The notes under the pieces are model-generated. The model made no database searches. It was not told where the DNA came from and was given only the letters and a program-made list of their open reading frames with translations. The translations under genes and the position numbers were made by a program. Shown here piece by piece: positions 8,199 through 16,182 of a stretch of DNA of 64,000 nucleotides (its first letter is position 1; every line of letters begins with the position of its first letter). Origin of the DNA: Streptomyces sp. NBC_01317 (lineage in GTDB: Bacteria > Actinomycetota > Actinomycetes > Streptomycetales > Streptomycetaceae). Location of the stretch: the NCBI RefSeq assembly GCF_035961655.1, contig NZ_CP108393.1, positions 5,565,001-5,629,000 of the forward strand, given 5' to 3'.

Positions 8199-8636
8199 TC
8201 AGCCTCGCCTCGATCGTTGTGCCGCTGGGGCGATTTCTTCGATGAGGGCGTGGACGCGGGTTTCGATCTCGTCGCGGATGGGGCGGACCGCGTCGACGTT
8301 CCGGCCGGCCGGGTCGGGAAGTTGCCAGTCCAGGTAGCGCTTGCCGGGGAAGACCGGGCAGGTGTCGCCGCACCCCATCGTGATGACGACGTCGGAAGCC
8401 TGCACCGCCTCGCTGGTGAGCAGCTCGGGGGCGTTGGCCGAGATGTCGATGCCGACCTCTCTCATCGCCTCCGCGACGGCGGGGTTGACGGTGTCGGCGG
8501 GTGCGGAGCCGGCGGAGCGGACCTCGACGCGGTCGGCTGCGAGGTGGCTCAGGAAGGCCGCGGCCATCTGGGAGCGTCCGGCGTTGTGGACGCAGACGAA
8601 CAGCACCGACGGCCGCGGTGCGGTGTTCTCAGGCAT
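8199..8636 (-). CDS. arsC: Arsenate reductase ArsC, low-MW phosphatase type
   Basis: A 145-residue protein with the low-molecular-weight tyrosine-phosphatase active loop CVHNAGRS (Cys-15 nucleophile, Arg-21). Further cysteines are in MGCGDTCP, the pair used in the redox relay of thioredoxin- or mycothiol-coupled arsenate reductases, with a DP general-acid motif in WQLPDPAG. It reduces arsenate to arsenite in the cytoplasm. It is the last gene of arsR-acr3-arsC and its ATG overlaps the end of acr3 by 8 bases, implying coupled translation. Expression should follow ArsR derepression by arsenite. Confidence 0.92.
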   Translation of the reverse strand: MPENTAPRPSVLFVCVHNAGRSQMAAAFLSHLAADRVEVRSAGSAPADTVNPAVAEAMREVGIDISANAPELLTSEAVQASDVVITMGCGDTCPVFPGKRYLDWQLPDPAGRNVDAVRPIRDEIETRVHALIEEIAPAAQRSRRG

Positions 8637-9744
8637 GGGCGGGGTCTTCCTGGGGTGTGGGCGGCTGGGCGGGGGTGAAGTAGCGGCGGGCGCGGAGGGC
8701 CACGTACACGAGACCGATCAGGACGGGCACTTCGATGAGCGGGCCGACCACCCCGGCGAGCGCCTGGCCCGAGGAGGCGCCGAAGGTCGCGACGGCCACG
8801 GCGATGGCCAGTTCGAAGTTGTTGCCCGCCGCGGTGAAGGCGAGGGTGGTGGCGCGCGGGTGGTCCAGGCCCACGGCGCGGCCCAGGAGCATGGATCCGG
8901 TCCACATGACCGCGAAGTAGACCAGCAGCGGCAGGGCGATGCGGACGACGTCGAGGGGCTGCGAGGTGATGGCGTCTCCTTGCAGGGCGAACAGGACGAC
9001 GACGGTGAACAGCAGCCCGTACAGGGCGAAGGGGCCGATGCGCGGGAGGAGGGCGGACTCGTACCAGGCGCGGCCCTTGGCCCTCTCCCCGATACGGCGC
9101 GTGAGGTAGCCGGCGGCGAGCGGGATCCCGAGGAAGATGGCCACGCTGCGGGTGATCTCCTGGATCGACACGTCGAGGCCCGTCTGTTCCAGCCCCAACC
9201 GGCCCGGCAGGTAGGAGAGATAGAACCAGCCGAGCGCGGAGAACGCGATCACCTGGAAGACCGAGTTCAGGGCGACCAGAACGGCGGCGGCTTCGCGGTG
9301 TCCGCCGGCGAGGTCGTTCCAGATGATGACCATGGCGATACAGCGGGCCAGTCCGACGATGATCAGGCCCGTGCGGTACGCGGGCAGGTCCGGCAGGAAC
9401 AGCCACGCCAGGGAGAACATGAGCGCCGGGCCGACGATCCAGTTCAGCAGCAGGGACGACAGCAGCAGGCGGCGGTCGCGGGTGACGGTGTCGAGGCGGT
9501 CGTAGCGGACCTTGGCCAGCACCGGATACATCATCACCAGCAGGCCCAGGGCGATCGGAAGGGACACCCCGGTCATGGTCACCTCGGCGAGAGCGTCGCC
9601 CAGGCCCGGGACGAGGCGGCCGAGGCCGAGGCCGGCGGCCATCGCGGTGAGGATCCAGACGGCGAGGTAGCGGTCGGGAAGGGACAGACGGCCGGCCACG
9701 TTCTCTTCCGGCCGTTCCGGTGCTTCCTGTCCGGCACCGCTCAC
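8629..9744 (-). CDS. acr3: Arsenite efflux permease, ACR3 family
   Basis: A 371-residue polytopic protein with about ten hydrophobic segments. It carries the ACR3 signature around GLARCIAMVIIWNDLAGG (Cys in the fourth helix, essential in the family) and FTAAGNNFELAIAVA. The GTG at 9744 overlaps the arsR stop (GTGA), so I use it rather than the longer upstream frame. It exports arsenite made by ArsC. The compact overlapping order arsR-acr3-arsC indicates a single transcript. Confidence 0.92.
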   Translation of the reverse strand: MSGAGQEAPERPEENVAGRLSLPDRYLAVWILTAMAAGLGLGRLVPGLGDALAEVTMTGVSLPIALGLLVMMYPVLAKVRYDRLDTVTRDRRLLLSSLLLNWIVGPALMFSLAWLFLPDLPAYRTGLIIVGLARCIAMVIIWNDLAGGHREAAAVLVALNSVFQVIAFSALGWFYLSYLPGRLGLEQTGLDVSIQEITRSVAIFLGIPLAAGYLTRRIGERAKGRAWYESALLPRIGPFALYGLLFTVVVLFALQGDAITSQPLDVVRIALPLLVYFAVMWTGSMLLGRAVGLDHPRATTLAFTAAGNNFELAIAVAVATFGASSGQALAGVVGPLIEVPVLIGLVYVALRARRYFTPAQPPTPQEDPAHA

Positions 9745-10136
9745 GAAACCGCTTCCGCGCCGCCGGGCCGGCTCAGGACGGTCGCGAGCCGGTCGGTCGT
9801 CTCCGGAACCAGCCAGTAGTAGACCCACGTGCCGCGACGCTCACAGTCGATGAGCCCCGCCTGCCGCAGCAGCTTGAGGTGGTGCGAGATCGTCGGCTGG
9901 GACAGGTCGAAGGCCGGGGTCAGGTCGCACACGCAGACCTCACCGCCCGCCCGCGAGCCGATCATCGACAACAGGCGCAGCCGGACCGGATCGCCCAGCG
10001 CCTTGAACACCTTCGCCAGCTCCCCGGCCTGGTCCTCGCCCAGAGGAGCGGCCAGCAGCCCCGCACCCGGACAGCAGGCCCTGGCCTCATCGCTCCGACC
10101 GAGCACCACCAACTCTGGATCCGACTGATTCGACAT
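9741..10136 (-). CDS. arsR: Arsenite-responsive repressor ArsR
   Basis: A 131-residue winged-helix ArsR/SmtB protein. The metal motif EVCVCDL (Cys-68, Cys-70) lies at the start of the recognition region and LSQPTISHHLKLLRQAG forms the helix-turn-helix. An extra Cys pair (CC at 21-22) precedes the fold and may contribute a ligand. On the minus strand the ATG directly follows AGAGGA with an AATATA -10-like sequence just upstream, so the message may be leaderless or nearly so. First gene of the arsenic operon, divergent from ettA. It should bind its own promoter and release with As(III). Confidence 0.9.
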   Translation of the reverse strand: MSNQSDPELVVLGRSDEARACCPGAGLLAAPLGEDQAGELAKVFKALGDPVRLRLLSMIGSRAGGEVCVCDLTPAFDLSQPTISHHLKLLRQAGLIDCERRGTWVYYWLVPETTDRLATVLSRPGGAEAVS

Positions 10137-10365
10137 TCCTCTATATTGACAGCCTTCGATTCAGACGCCAAGGCCGCATGCGGGAGTGAGGGATGTTGAC
10201 GGACAGCGACGAAGGTCGCTCCCGGTCACCGCAGGTCGGCGGGGTGTGTCCGGGGGCTGGACGGGCGGTTTCCCCCGGGGGATGGACGTCAGGCAAGATG
10301 GGGTGTATCTGCCCTCACGCGGCGGAGCCGCACATTGGCCCTTCTCGATTGCCGGACGGTTTCTC

Positions 10366-12030
10366 TTGGCTGAGTACATCTACACGATGCGCAAGACGCG
10401 TAAGGCGCACGGCGACAAGGTCATCCTCGATGACGTGACGCTGAGCTTCCTGCCGGGCGCGAAGATCGGTGTGGTGGGTCCGAACGGCGCCGGAAAGTCC
10501 ACCGTGCTGAAGATCATGGCGGGCCTGGAGCAGCCGTCCAACGGGGACGCCTTCCTCTCGCCCGGTTACACGGTCGGCATGCTCCTCCAGGAGCCGCCGC
10601 TCGACGAGACCAAGACGGTGCTGGAGAACGTCCAGCAGGGCGCGGCCGAGATCATGGGCAAGCTCCACCGCTTCAACGAGGTCGCCGAGTTGATGGCCAC
10701 CGACTACTCCGACGCCCTGCTCGACGAGATGGGCAAGCTCCAGGAGGACCTCGACCACGCCAACGCGTGGGACCTGGACACCCAGCTCGAACAGGCCATG
10801 GACGCCCTGGGCTGCCCGCCCGGCGACTGGCCCGTCACCAACCTCTCCGGTGGTGAGCGCCGCCGCGTCGCGCTCTGCAAGCTGCTCCTCGAAGCGCCCG
10901 ACCTGCTGCTCCTCGACGAGCCCACCAACCACCTGGACGCCGAGTCCGTGCAGTGGCTGGAGCAGCACCTCGCCAAGTACCCCGGCACCGTCGTCGCCGT
11001 CACTCACGACCGGTACTTCCTCGACAACGTCGCGGGCTGGATCCTGGAGCTCGACCGCGGCCGCGCCATCGGCTACGAGGGCAACTACTCCACGTACCTG
11101 GAGAGCAAGCAGGCCCGCCTCAAGGTCGAGGGCCAGAAGGACGTCAAGCGCGCCAAGCGGCTCAAGGAAGAGCTGGAGTGGGTCCGCTCCAACGCGAAGG
11201 GACGGCAGGTCAAGTCCAAGGCCCGGCTGGCCCGTTACGAGGAGATGGCCGCCGAGGCGGACAAGATGCGGAAGCTGGACTTCGACGAGATCCAGATCCC
11301 GCCGGGCCCGCGCCTCGGCAATGTGGTCGTCGAAGTCGAGCACCTCACCAAGGCGTTCGGCGACAAGGTGCTGATCGACGACCTCTCGTTCACGCTGCCC
11401 CGCATGGGCATCGTCGGCGTGATCGGCCCCAACGGCGCCGGCAAGACGACCCTGTTCAAGATGATCCAGGGCTTCGAGCAGCCCGACTCCGGCTCGATCA
11501 AGGTCGGCGAAACCGTCAAGATCAGTTACGTCGACCAGGGCCGCGGCAACATCGACCCCAAGAAGTCGCTGTGGGCCGTCGTCTCCGACGAGCTGGACTA
11601 CATCAACGTCGGCCAGGTCGAGATGCCTTCGCGCGCGTACGTCTCCGCGTTCGGCTTCAAGGGCCCCGACCAGCAGAAGCCGGCCGGCGTCCTCTCCGGT
11701 GGTGAGCGCAACCGCCTGAACCTCGCGCTGACCCTCAAGCAGGGCGGCAACCTGCTGCTCCTCGACGAACCGACCAACGACCTCGACGTCGAGACACTCT
11801 CCTCGCTGGAGAACGCGCTCCTCGAATTCCCCGGCGCGGCCGTGGTCGTCAGTCACGATCGGTGGTTCCTCGACCGGGTCGCGACGCACATCCTCGCGTA
11901 CGAGGGCAACTCCAAGTGGTTCTGGTTCGAGGGCAACTTCGACTCGTACGAGAAGAACAAGGTCGAGCGCCTCGGCGCGGACGCCGCCCGCCCCACCCGT
12001 GCCACCTACAAGAAGCTGACGCGAGGCTGA
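10366..12030 (+). CDS. ettA: Energy-dependent translational throttle EttA (ABC-F ATPase)
   Basis: A 554-residue soluble protein with two ABC nucleotide domains: Walker A GPNGAGKS at about 36 and 355, signatures LSGGERRRVAL and LSGGERNRLNLAL, and Walker B LLLLDEPTNHLD and LLLLDEPTNDLD. The linker between them is rich in Lys/Arg (PtIM, about 240-305). There are no membrane segments. EttA binds the ribosomal E site and gates elongation by ADP/ATP ratio. The start is TTG at 10366 (M-AEYIYTMRK), matching family length; a longer frame exists but its extra 60 residues are not family-like. The TTG may limit expression. It leads a tight run with the next two genes (gaps of 1 and -4 bases). Confidence 0.92.
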   Translation: MAEYIYTMRKTRKAHGDKVILDDVTLSFLPGAKIGVVGPNGAGKSTVLKIMAGLEQPSNGDAFLSPGYTVGMLLQEPPLDETKTVLENVQQGAAEIMGKLHRFNEVAELMATDYSDALLDEMGKLQEDLDHANAWDLDTQLEQAMDALGCPPGDWPVTNLSGGERRRVALCKLLLEAPDLLLLDEPTNHLDAESVQWLEQHLAKYPGTVVAVTHDRYFLDNVAGWILELDRGRAIGYEGNYSTYLESKQARLKVEGQKDVKRAKRLKEELEWVRSNAKGRQVKSKARLARYEEMAAEADKMRKLDFDEIQIPPGPRLGNVVVEVEHLTKAFGDKVLIDDLSFTLPRMGIVGVIGPNGAGKTTLFKMIQGFEQPDSGSIKVGETVKISYVDQGRGNIDPKKSLWAVVSDELDYINVGQVEMPSRAYVSAFGFKGPDQQKPAGVLSGGERNRLNLALTLKQGGNLLLLDEPTNDLDVETLSSLENALLEFPGAAVVVSHDRWFLDRVATHILAYEGNSKWFWFEGNFDSYEKNKVERLGADAARPTRATYKKLTRG

Positions 12031-12031
12031 G

Positions 12032-12505
12032 ATGGCCCGGCACATCTACAGCTGCCCCCTGCGCTGGTCGGACATGGACGCCTTCGGGCACGTCAACAAT
12101 GTGGTCTTCCTCCGCTACCTGGAGGAGGCCCGCATCGACTTCATGTTCCGGCTGGCGCCCGGGGACGGCTCGCCGTCGTTCTCCGGCGGGTCCGTCGTGG
12201 CCCGGCACGAGATCGACTACAAGCGCCCGCTGGTCCACCGGCACGAGCCGGTGATCATCGAGTCCTGGGTGACGGCGATCACGGCCGCGTCGCTGACGAT
12301 CGCGTACGAGATCAAGGACGCCGAGGGCGCGGACGAGGTGTACGTGAAGGCCTCGACGGTCGTGGTGCCGTACAACCTGGAGGCAGGGCGGCCCCGGCGC
12401 ATCACCGACGAGGAGAAGTCCTTCCTCCTCCACTACCTGGACGACGGTGCGAACGGTGCCGGCTCCCAGCGCGGCAACAACAAAAAGGATGCTCTCGCGG
12501 CATGA
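12032..12505 (+). CDS. Acyl-CoA thioesterase, hotdog fold (YbgC/FadM-like)
   Basis: A 157-residue 4HBT-type hotdog protein. RWSDMDAFGHVNNVVFLRYLEEAR contains the catalytic Asp and the HVNN segment of the YbgC/FadM family, which hydrolyses acyl-CoA thioesters. It begins one base after the ettA stop and overlaps the next gene by 4 bases (ATGA), so it is in one operon with them. The substrate cannot be read from sequence. Confidence 0.85.
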   Translation: MARHIYSCPLRWSDMDAFGHVNNVVFLRYLEEARIDFMFRLAPGDGSPSFSGGSVVARHEIDYKRPLVHRHEPVIIESWVTAITAASLTIAYEIKDAEGADEVYVKASTVVVPYNLEAGRPRRITDEEKSFLLHYLDDGANGAGSQRGNNKKDALAA

Positions 12506-13197
12506 CATCGCCCGTCCTGACACTGGACTTCGCCGATCCGAGGGAGGCGGCGGACCTCGCCGCCTTCCTCGGCCGGCTGATCCACTACGACCGCGCCGCG
12601 GCGGTCAGGATCCAGGCCGGCGGCGGCGCGCTCGCCGTGTTCGGCAGGCCGGCGTCGTTCGACGTGCTCGCCATCCGTTCGGCCAGGCTCGCCACCCCGC
12701 ACGTGCTGGACGTCACCGTCTCCGCGGGTGAACTCCTCGAAGGCATCGGGGAGTCGGCGGGCACGGCCGGGATCCCGGCCGCCGTCACCGGCCCCCCGTG
12801 GGCCGGGATGCTGCCGCCGCGCGGCGGCTGGCAGCAGCTCCCCGGGCTGCCGGAGGAGGACGCCATACGCGGTGCGGTGGCCGCGGCGGTCGGCGAATTC
12901 CGTTCGCGGGACGAACAGTTGGCGCCCGGCGACCGGACCAGGGCCCAGCGGGACCGGATCGGGCGCGAGATCTGGTCCAGGACGCTCGGGGAGACCCCGC
13001 TCCCGCTGCGGGCCGCGCATGCGGCCCAGTCGCTCGGATTCCTGCGTCCGGTACGGGCGTTGGTGCCGGCGGGCGGAGCCCCGGAGAAGACGGTGGCGCT
13101 GCTCGCGTCCGGCAACTGGCTGCGGCTGCGGACGCCGTACGGCTCGATCGCGGTACGCAGGGCCGGAGTCGGCGGCCTGTCGGTCACGCCCGCCTGA
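12502..13197 (+). CDS. Conserved actinobacterial protein of unknown function
   Basis: A 231-residue protein I do not recognise. It opens with LTLDFADPREAADLAAFLGRLI and looks soluble, with no signal peptide or membrane segment. An alpha/beta N-terminal part (1-80) precedes a Pro/Gly-rich middle holding the conserved-looking PPRGGWQ, and a helical-to-beta C-terminus ends in LRTPYGSIAVRR. The 4-base overlap with the thioesterase gene suggests co-translation and perhaps a linked role. No catalytic motif was found. Confidence 0.75.
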   Translation: MTSPVLTLDFADPREAADLAAFLGRLIHYDRAAAVRIQAGGGALAVFGRPASFDVLAIRSARLATPHVLDVTVSAGELLEGIGESAGTAGIPAAVTGPPWAGMLPPRGGWQQLPGLPEEDAIRGAVAAAVGEFRSRDEQLAPGDRTRAQRDRIGREIWSRTLGETPLPLRAAHAAQSLGFLRPVRALVPAGGAPEKTVALLASGNWLRLRTPYGSIAVRRAGVGGLSVTPA

Positions 13198-13209
13198 GCA
13201 TGCCCGCGT

Positions 13210-13238
13210 GAGGCCCCGGGCCTCAGGGCCGCAGCCCT
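13210..13238. terminator. Weak bidirectional hairpins between convergent genes
   Basis: GAGGCCC-C-GGGCCTC (13210-13224) and AGGGC-CGCA-GCCCT (13225-13238) lie in the short gap between a plus-strand gene and the minus-strand globin gene. Terminator role is inferred from position. Confidence 0.35.
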
Positions 13239-13248
13239 CAGCGAGCCC

Positions 13249-13653
13249 TCAGCCCGCCGTGTTCACCATCGACGCCGCCGCGTACGTCAGGTAGTCCCAG
13301 AGCTGTTTCCTGTGCTCCTCGGACAGTCCCAGCTCGTCGACCGCCACCCGCATGTGCCGGAGCCACGCGTCGTGCGCGGCCTGGTTCACCGCGAAGGGGG
13401 CGTGCCGCATCCGCAGGCGGGGGTGGCCTCGGTGGTCGCTGTAGGTGCGGGGGCCGCCCCAGTACTGCATCAGGAACAGCGTGAAGCGCTCCTCGGCGGG
13501 GCCGAGGTCCTCCTCCGGGTACATCGCCCGCAGCTCGGGGTCCCCGGCGACCCCCTGGTAGAAGCGGTGGACCAGGCGCCGGAAGGTCTGCTCGCCGCCG
13601 ACCTGCTCGTAGAAGGTCTGCTCCTGAAGCGTGCCGCGCGGAATCTCTTTCAC
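13249..13653 (-). CDS. glbO: Group II truncated haemoglobin (trHbO)
   Basis: A 134-residue 2-on-2 globin. Proximal His F8 is His-84 in RMRHAPFAV, Trp G8 is Trp-97 in DAWLRHM, and the B10 Tyr is Tyr-32 in RFYQGV. These are the hallmarks of group II (GlbO) proteins, which bind O2 and NO and are implicated in peroxide or NO detoxification. Length and start ([12 protein letters not shown]) match the family. Monocistronic; convergent with the unknown gene and divergent from the methyltransferase. Confidence 0.92.
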   Translation of the reverse strand: MKEIPRGTLQEQTFYEQVGGEQTFRRLVHRFYQGVAGDPELRAMYPEEDLGPAEERFTLFLMQYWGGPRTYSDHRGHPRLRMRHAPFAVNQAAHDAWLRHMRVAVDELGLSEEHRKQLWDYLTYAAASMVNTAG

Positions 13654-13833
13654 CTGACCATCGTCTCAGACACGACCGCCTCCCTGCCTCGGTCCAGCGA
13701 CCTAGGGCCTGCCGGACGTCGCGAGCCGGACACCACTTCGCGGACAGGCCCTGGGGCCCACCCCGTCCGGTGTGGACCGCCGTACGGACCCGGCCCGCTC
13801 GCTTCCTGGGCCCGTACCCAGGACAGTGGAGAG

Positions 13834-14886
13834 ATGGGCGCACACCGGGACCAGGACGTGTACAGACCGGACGAAGCGGCGGCCGGCGAGGCGCGGGCCG
13901 CGCTCGTGCAGGAGATCAGCCTGTCGGGGGTGCTGGACGATCCGGCCTGGCGTACGGCGTTCGCGCAGGTCCCGCGCCATCTCTTCGTCCCGTACTACTT
14001 CGTCGGGAGGCCCGGCGGCTACGACAGGCTCTGGTACGGGGACCCCGACCCCCGGCGGCGGGAGCGCTGGCTGCGCGGGGCGTACGCGGACAGCGCGATC
14101 GCGACGCGGGTACGGGACGGCGAGCTGATCTCGTCCAGCAGCCAGCCCTCCCTCATGGCCCGGATGCTGGACGAGCTGGACGTACGGGACGGCAACCGCG
14201 TCCTGGAGATCGGCGCGGGCAGCGGATACAACGCGGCGCTCCTCTCCCACCGGCTCGGCGAGGAGAACGTCACCACCGTCGACCTGGACCCGGAGATCAC
14301 GGAGTCGGCCCGCGCCCACCTCGCGACGGCCGGCTACCGGCCCGCCGTCGTCACCGGGGACGGGGTGCGCGGCTGCCCGGAGCGCGCGCCGTTCGACCGG
14401 ATCATCGCGACCTGCACCCTCCCGTCGGTGCCGAGCGGCTGGCTGGCGCAGTGCGCGCCCGGGGCCAGGATCCTCGCCCCGCTCGCCACCGGACTGATCG
14501 TCCTGAAGGCCGGGGAGGCGGGGACAGCGGGCAGGCCGGATTTCGCGGAGGGGCGGTTCCTCCGGACCGCGGCCTTCTTCGTACCGCTGCGGGGCACGCC
14601 CAAGGGGGTGCCCATGGCGGCACGGCCCCTCGGCGGACTGCCGAAAGGCGTCACCGACAACGACCTCTTCCGCTTCCTGCTCGCGCTGACCGAGGGCAGC
14701 CTCGACCCGCACGAGGCGCTCTCCCTCTGGGAGCTGGAGGGGCGCCCGGCTCGGGAGCGGTACGGCGTCACGGTCGGCGGCGGCCGCCAATGGGCGTGGC
14801 TGGACGACCCCGCGGGGCCGTACGTATGGCCGCTCGAACCGACGGGACCGGCCGCCGCCGGGCTGCTCAGCCCCGGCGGACCGTGA
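13834..14886 (+). CDS. PCMT-like SAM-dependent methyltransferase
   Basis: A 350-residue protein. The first ~230 residues have the protein-L-isoaspartate methyltransferase layout: a VPRHLFVP pre-domain, then ISSSSQPSLMARML and motif I VLEIGAGSGYNAALL, with acidic DLDPEI after it. Unlike ordinary PCMT (about 210 residues) it has a C-terminal domain of about 120 residues with no recognisable fold. Actinomycete proteins of this shape include both repair-like enzymes and maturases that modify ribosomal peptides. No precursor peptide gene is beside it, so I keep the general call. The ATG at 13834 has GGAG a few bases upstream. Its end overlaps the convergent FHA gene by 20 bases. Confidence 0.75.
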   Translation: MGAHRDQDVYRPDEAAAGEARAALVQEISLSGVLDDPAWRTAFAQVPRHLFVPYYFVGRPGGYDRLWYGDPDPRRRERWLRGAYADSAIATRVRDGELISSSSQPSLMARMLDELDVRDGNRVLEIGAGSGYNAALLSHRLGEENVTTVDLDPEITESARAHLATAGYRPAVVTGDGVRGCPERAPFDRIIATCTLPSVPSGWLAQCAPGARILAPLATGLIVLKAGEAGTAGRPDFAEGRFLRTAAFFVPLRGTPKGVPMAARPLGGLPKGVTDNDLFRFLLALTEGSLDPHEALSLWELEGRPARERYGVTVGGGRQWAWLDDPAGPYVWPLEPTGPAAAGLLSPGGP

Positions 14887-16090
14887 TCGTCGTCCAGGCG
14901 CCGACGTGCACCCGGTCGCCGTCCGACAGGGGGACGGGGACGTAGGGCTGGATCGGGTCCTCGGCGCCGTTGATCGTGGTGCCGTTCGTGGAGTTCTGGT
15001 CCACGACGGCCCAGGTGTCGTCCGGCTGGCGGACCAGGATCGCGTGCTGGTGCGAGACCCCGGGGTCCTCCGGCGGGACGGACAGGTCGATGTCGGGGGA
15101 CTCGCCGGTGGAGTGCCGGCGGCGGCCGATGGTCAGCTGGTGCCCGCCGAGCGTGAGCCGCTGCTCGGGGGAGTACGCGGGCAGATTGAGGCCCGTCGCC
15201 TCGGGGCCGCTGCGCTGCATCATCGCCATGAAGTACTCACGGTCGGGCCCGACGACGGCCGTCCATCCGACGGGCGGACCGTACTGCGCGGCCGGCGGGC
15301 CGTGCTGCGGGGAGGGCGGACCGTGCTGCGGCAGCGGCGACTGGCCGGCCGAGGGCGGCGGGAGCATCCAGTCGTCCTCGGCGGTCCCGCGCGACTGCGG
15401 CGGCGCGGGCGGGGCCGAGGACTGCTGCTGGAAGACGGGCGGGAGCGGGGGGCCCTGGTGCTGGTACGGCGGCGGGGGCGGACCCTGCTGGTGCGATCCC
15501 TGCTGGTGAGGGCCGCCCTGGTGCGGACCCTGCGGGTGCGACCCCTGCTGCGGCGGCGCCTGCCGCTGGAAGGCCGAAGGCGGCGGGCCCAGCGGCGATC
15601 CCTGCTGCGGCGCGTGGGGAGCGCCCTGCTGGTGGCCCTGTTCGGCCGCGAGCGGCTCCGCGGGCCGGTTCAGCTGGGAGGGGCGTGAGCTCTGGTACTC
15701 GTACGGGTCCGGCGGCCTCGGCGGTCCCTGGGACGGGAAGCCCGGCGGCGGATTGACGCCGGGGACCGGCCCTGTGGGCCGGCTGACCGGACCGCCCTGC
15801 GGAGCCAGCGGGGTGTACGACGTGGCCGTGTTCGTGAGGAAGTTCCACCGGCACTCCTCGCAGAACGGAGCCATCGGCTCGCGCGGGGTGCGGCACTGCG
15901 GGCAGAGCTGGGCCTGCATGGTCGCGTCGGGTCCGGGGCCCGGGCCGGGGGCGGGCGGAAAGCCGTAGCCCGGCGGCGGGGGAGGAGGCTGGGGCACGGA
16001 GCCCGTGGGCGCCTGGCCTGTCATGCGATGGCCGCAGACCTCGCACCAGTCGTCGGATCCCGACTGGTGTCCGTTCGGGCATGTCGGCAT
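14867..16090 (-). CDS. Zinc-ribbon and FHA-domain protein
   Basis: A 407-residue protein. It starts MPTCPNGHQSG at the ATG at 16090. Two zinc ribbons precede about residue 85: Cys-4 with WCEVCG, then LCPQCRTP with FCEECRW. A long Pro/Gln/Gly-rich disordered linker (about 90-285) follows. A C-terminal FHA domain (about 315-407) keeps the phosphothreonine-binding residues: GRR, a Ser-His in VSHQHA, and NSTNGT. It is the last gene of the glnX-glnH-pknG-PP2C-VWA-FHA run, so it is a natural reader or substrate of PknG, analogous in role to mycobacterial GarA, though it is much longer and shares only the FHA domain with it. Partner choice is inference. Confidence 0.85.
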   Translation of the reverse strand: MPTCPNGHQSGSDDWCEVCGHRMTGQAPTGSVPQPPPPPPGYGFPPAPGPGPGPDATMQAQLCPQCRTPREPMAPFCEECRWNFLTNTATSYTPLAPQGGPVSRPTGPVPGVNPPPGFPSQGPPRPPDPYEYQSSRPSQLNRPAEPLAAEQGHQQGAPHAPQQGSPLGPPPSAFQRQAPPQQGSHPQGPHQGGPHQQGSHQQGPPPPPYQHQGPPLPPVFQQQSSAPPAPPQSRGTAEDDWMLPPPSAGQSPLPQHGPPSPQHGPPAAQYGPPVGWTAVVGPDREYFMAMMQRSGPEATGLNLPAYSPEQRLTLGGHQLTIGRRRHSTGESPDIDLSVPPEDPGVSHQHAILVRQPDDTWAVVDQNSTNGTTINGAEDPIQPYVPVPLSDGDRVHVGAWTTITVRRG

Positions 16091-16182
16091 ATCGGCGCTT
16101 CCCCCTTCCTGTGCGGCCCGGAGGCCGGATTTCTCACCACTGGTTCCCGGGCGGTACCGCTCGGCGCCGCCCGGTCGCGCTC

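Noticed and set aside
8199..10136. Arsenic cassette as a recently acquired island
   Set aside because: No flanking repeats, transposase or codon-use shift was noticed; ars genes are common in Streptomyces chromosomes.
13704..13752. 8-bp inverted repeat AGGGCCTG/CAGGCCCT with a 33-base spacer
   Set aside because: Likely chance in GC-rich DNA; the spacer is too long for a terminator and no promoter coincides.
13834..14886. PCMT-like methyltransferase as part of a lanthipeptide cluster
   Set aside because: No lanthipeptide synthetase or precursor peptide gene is nearby; neighbours are housekeeping or signalling genes.
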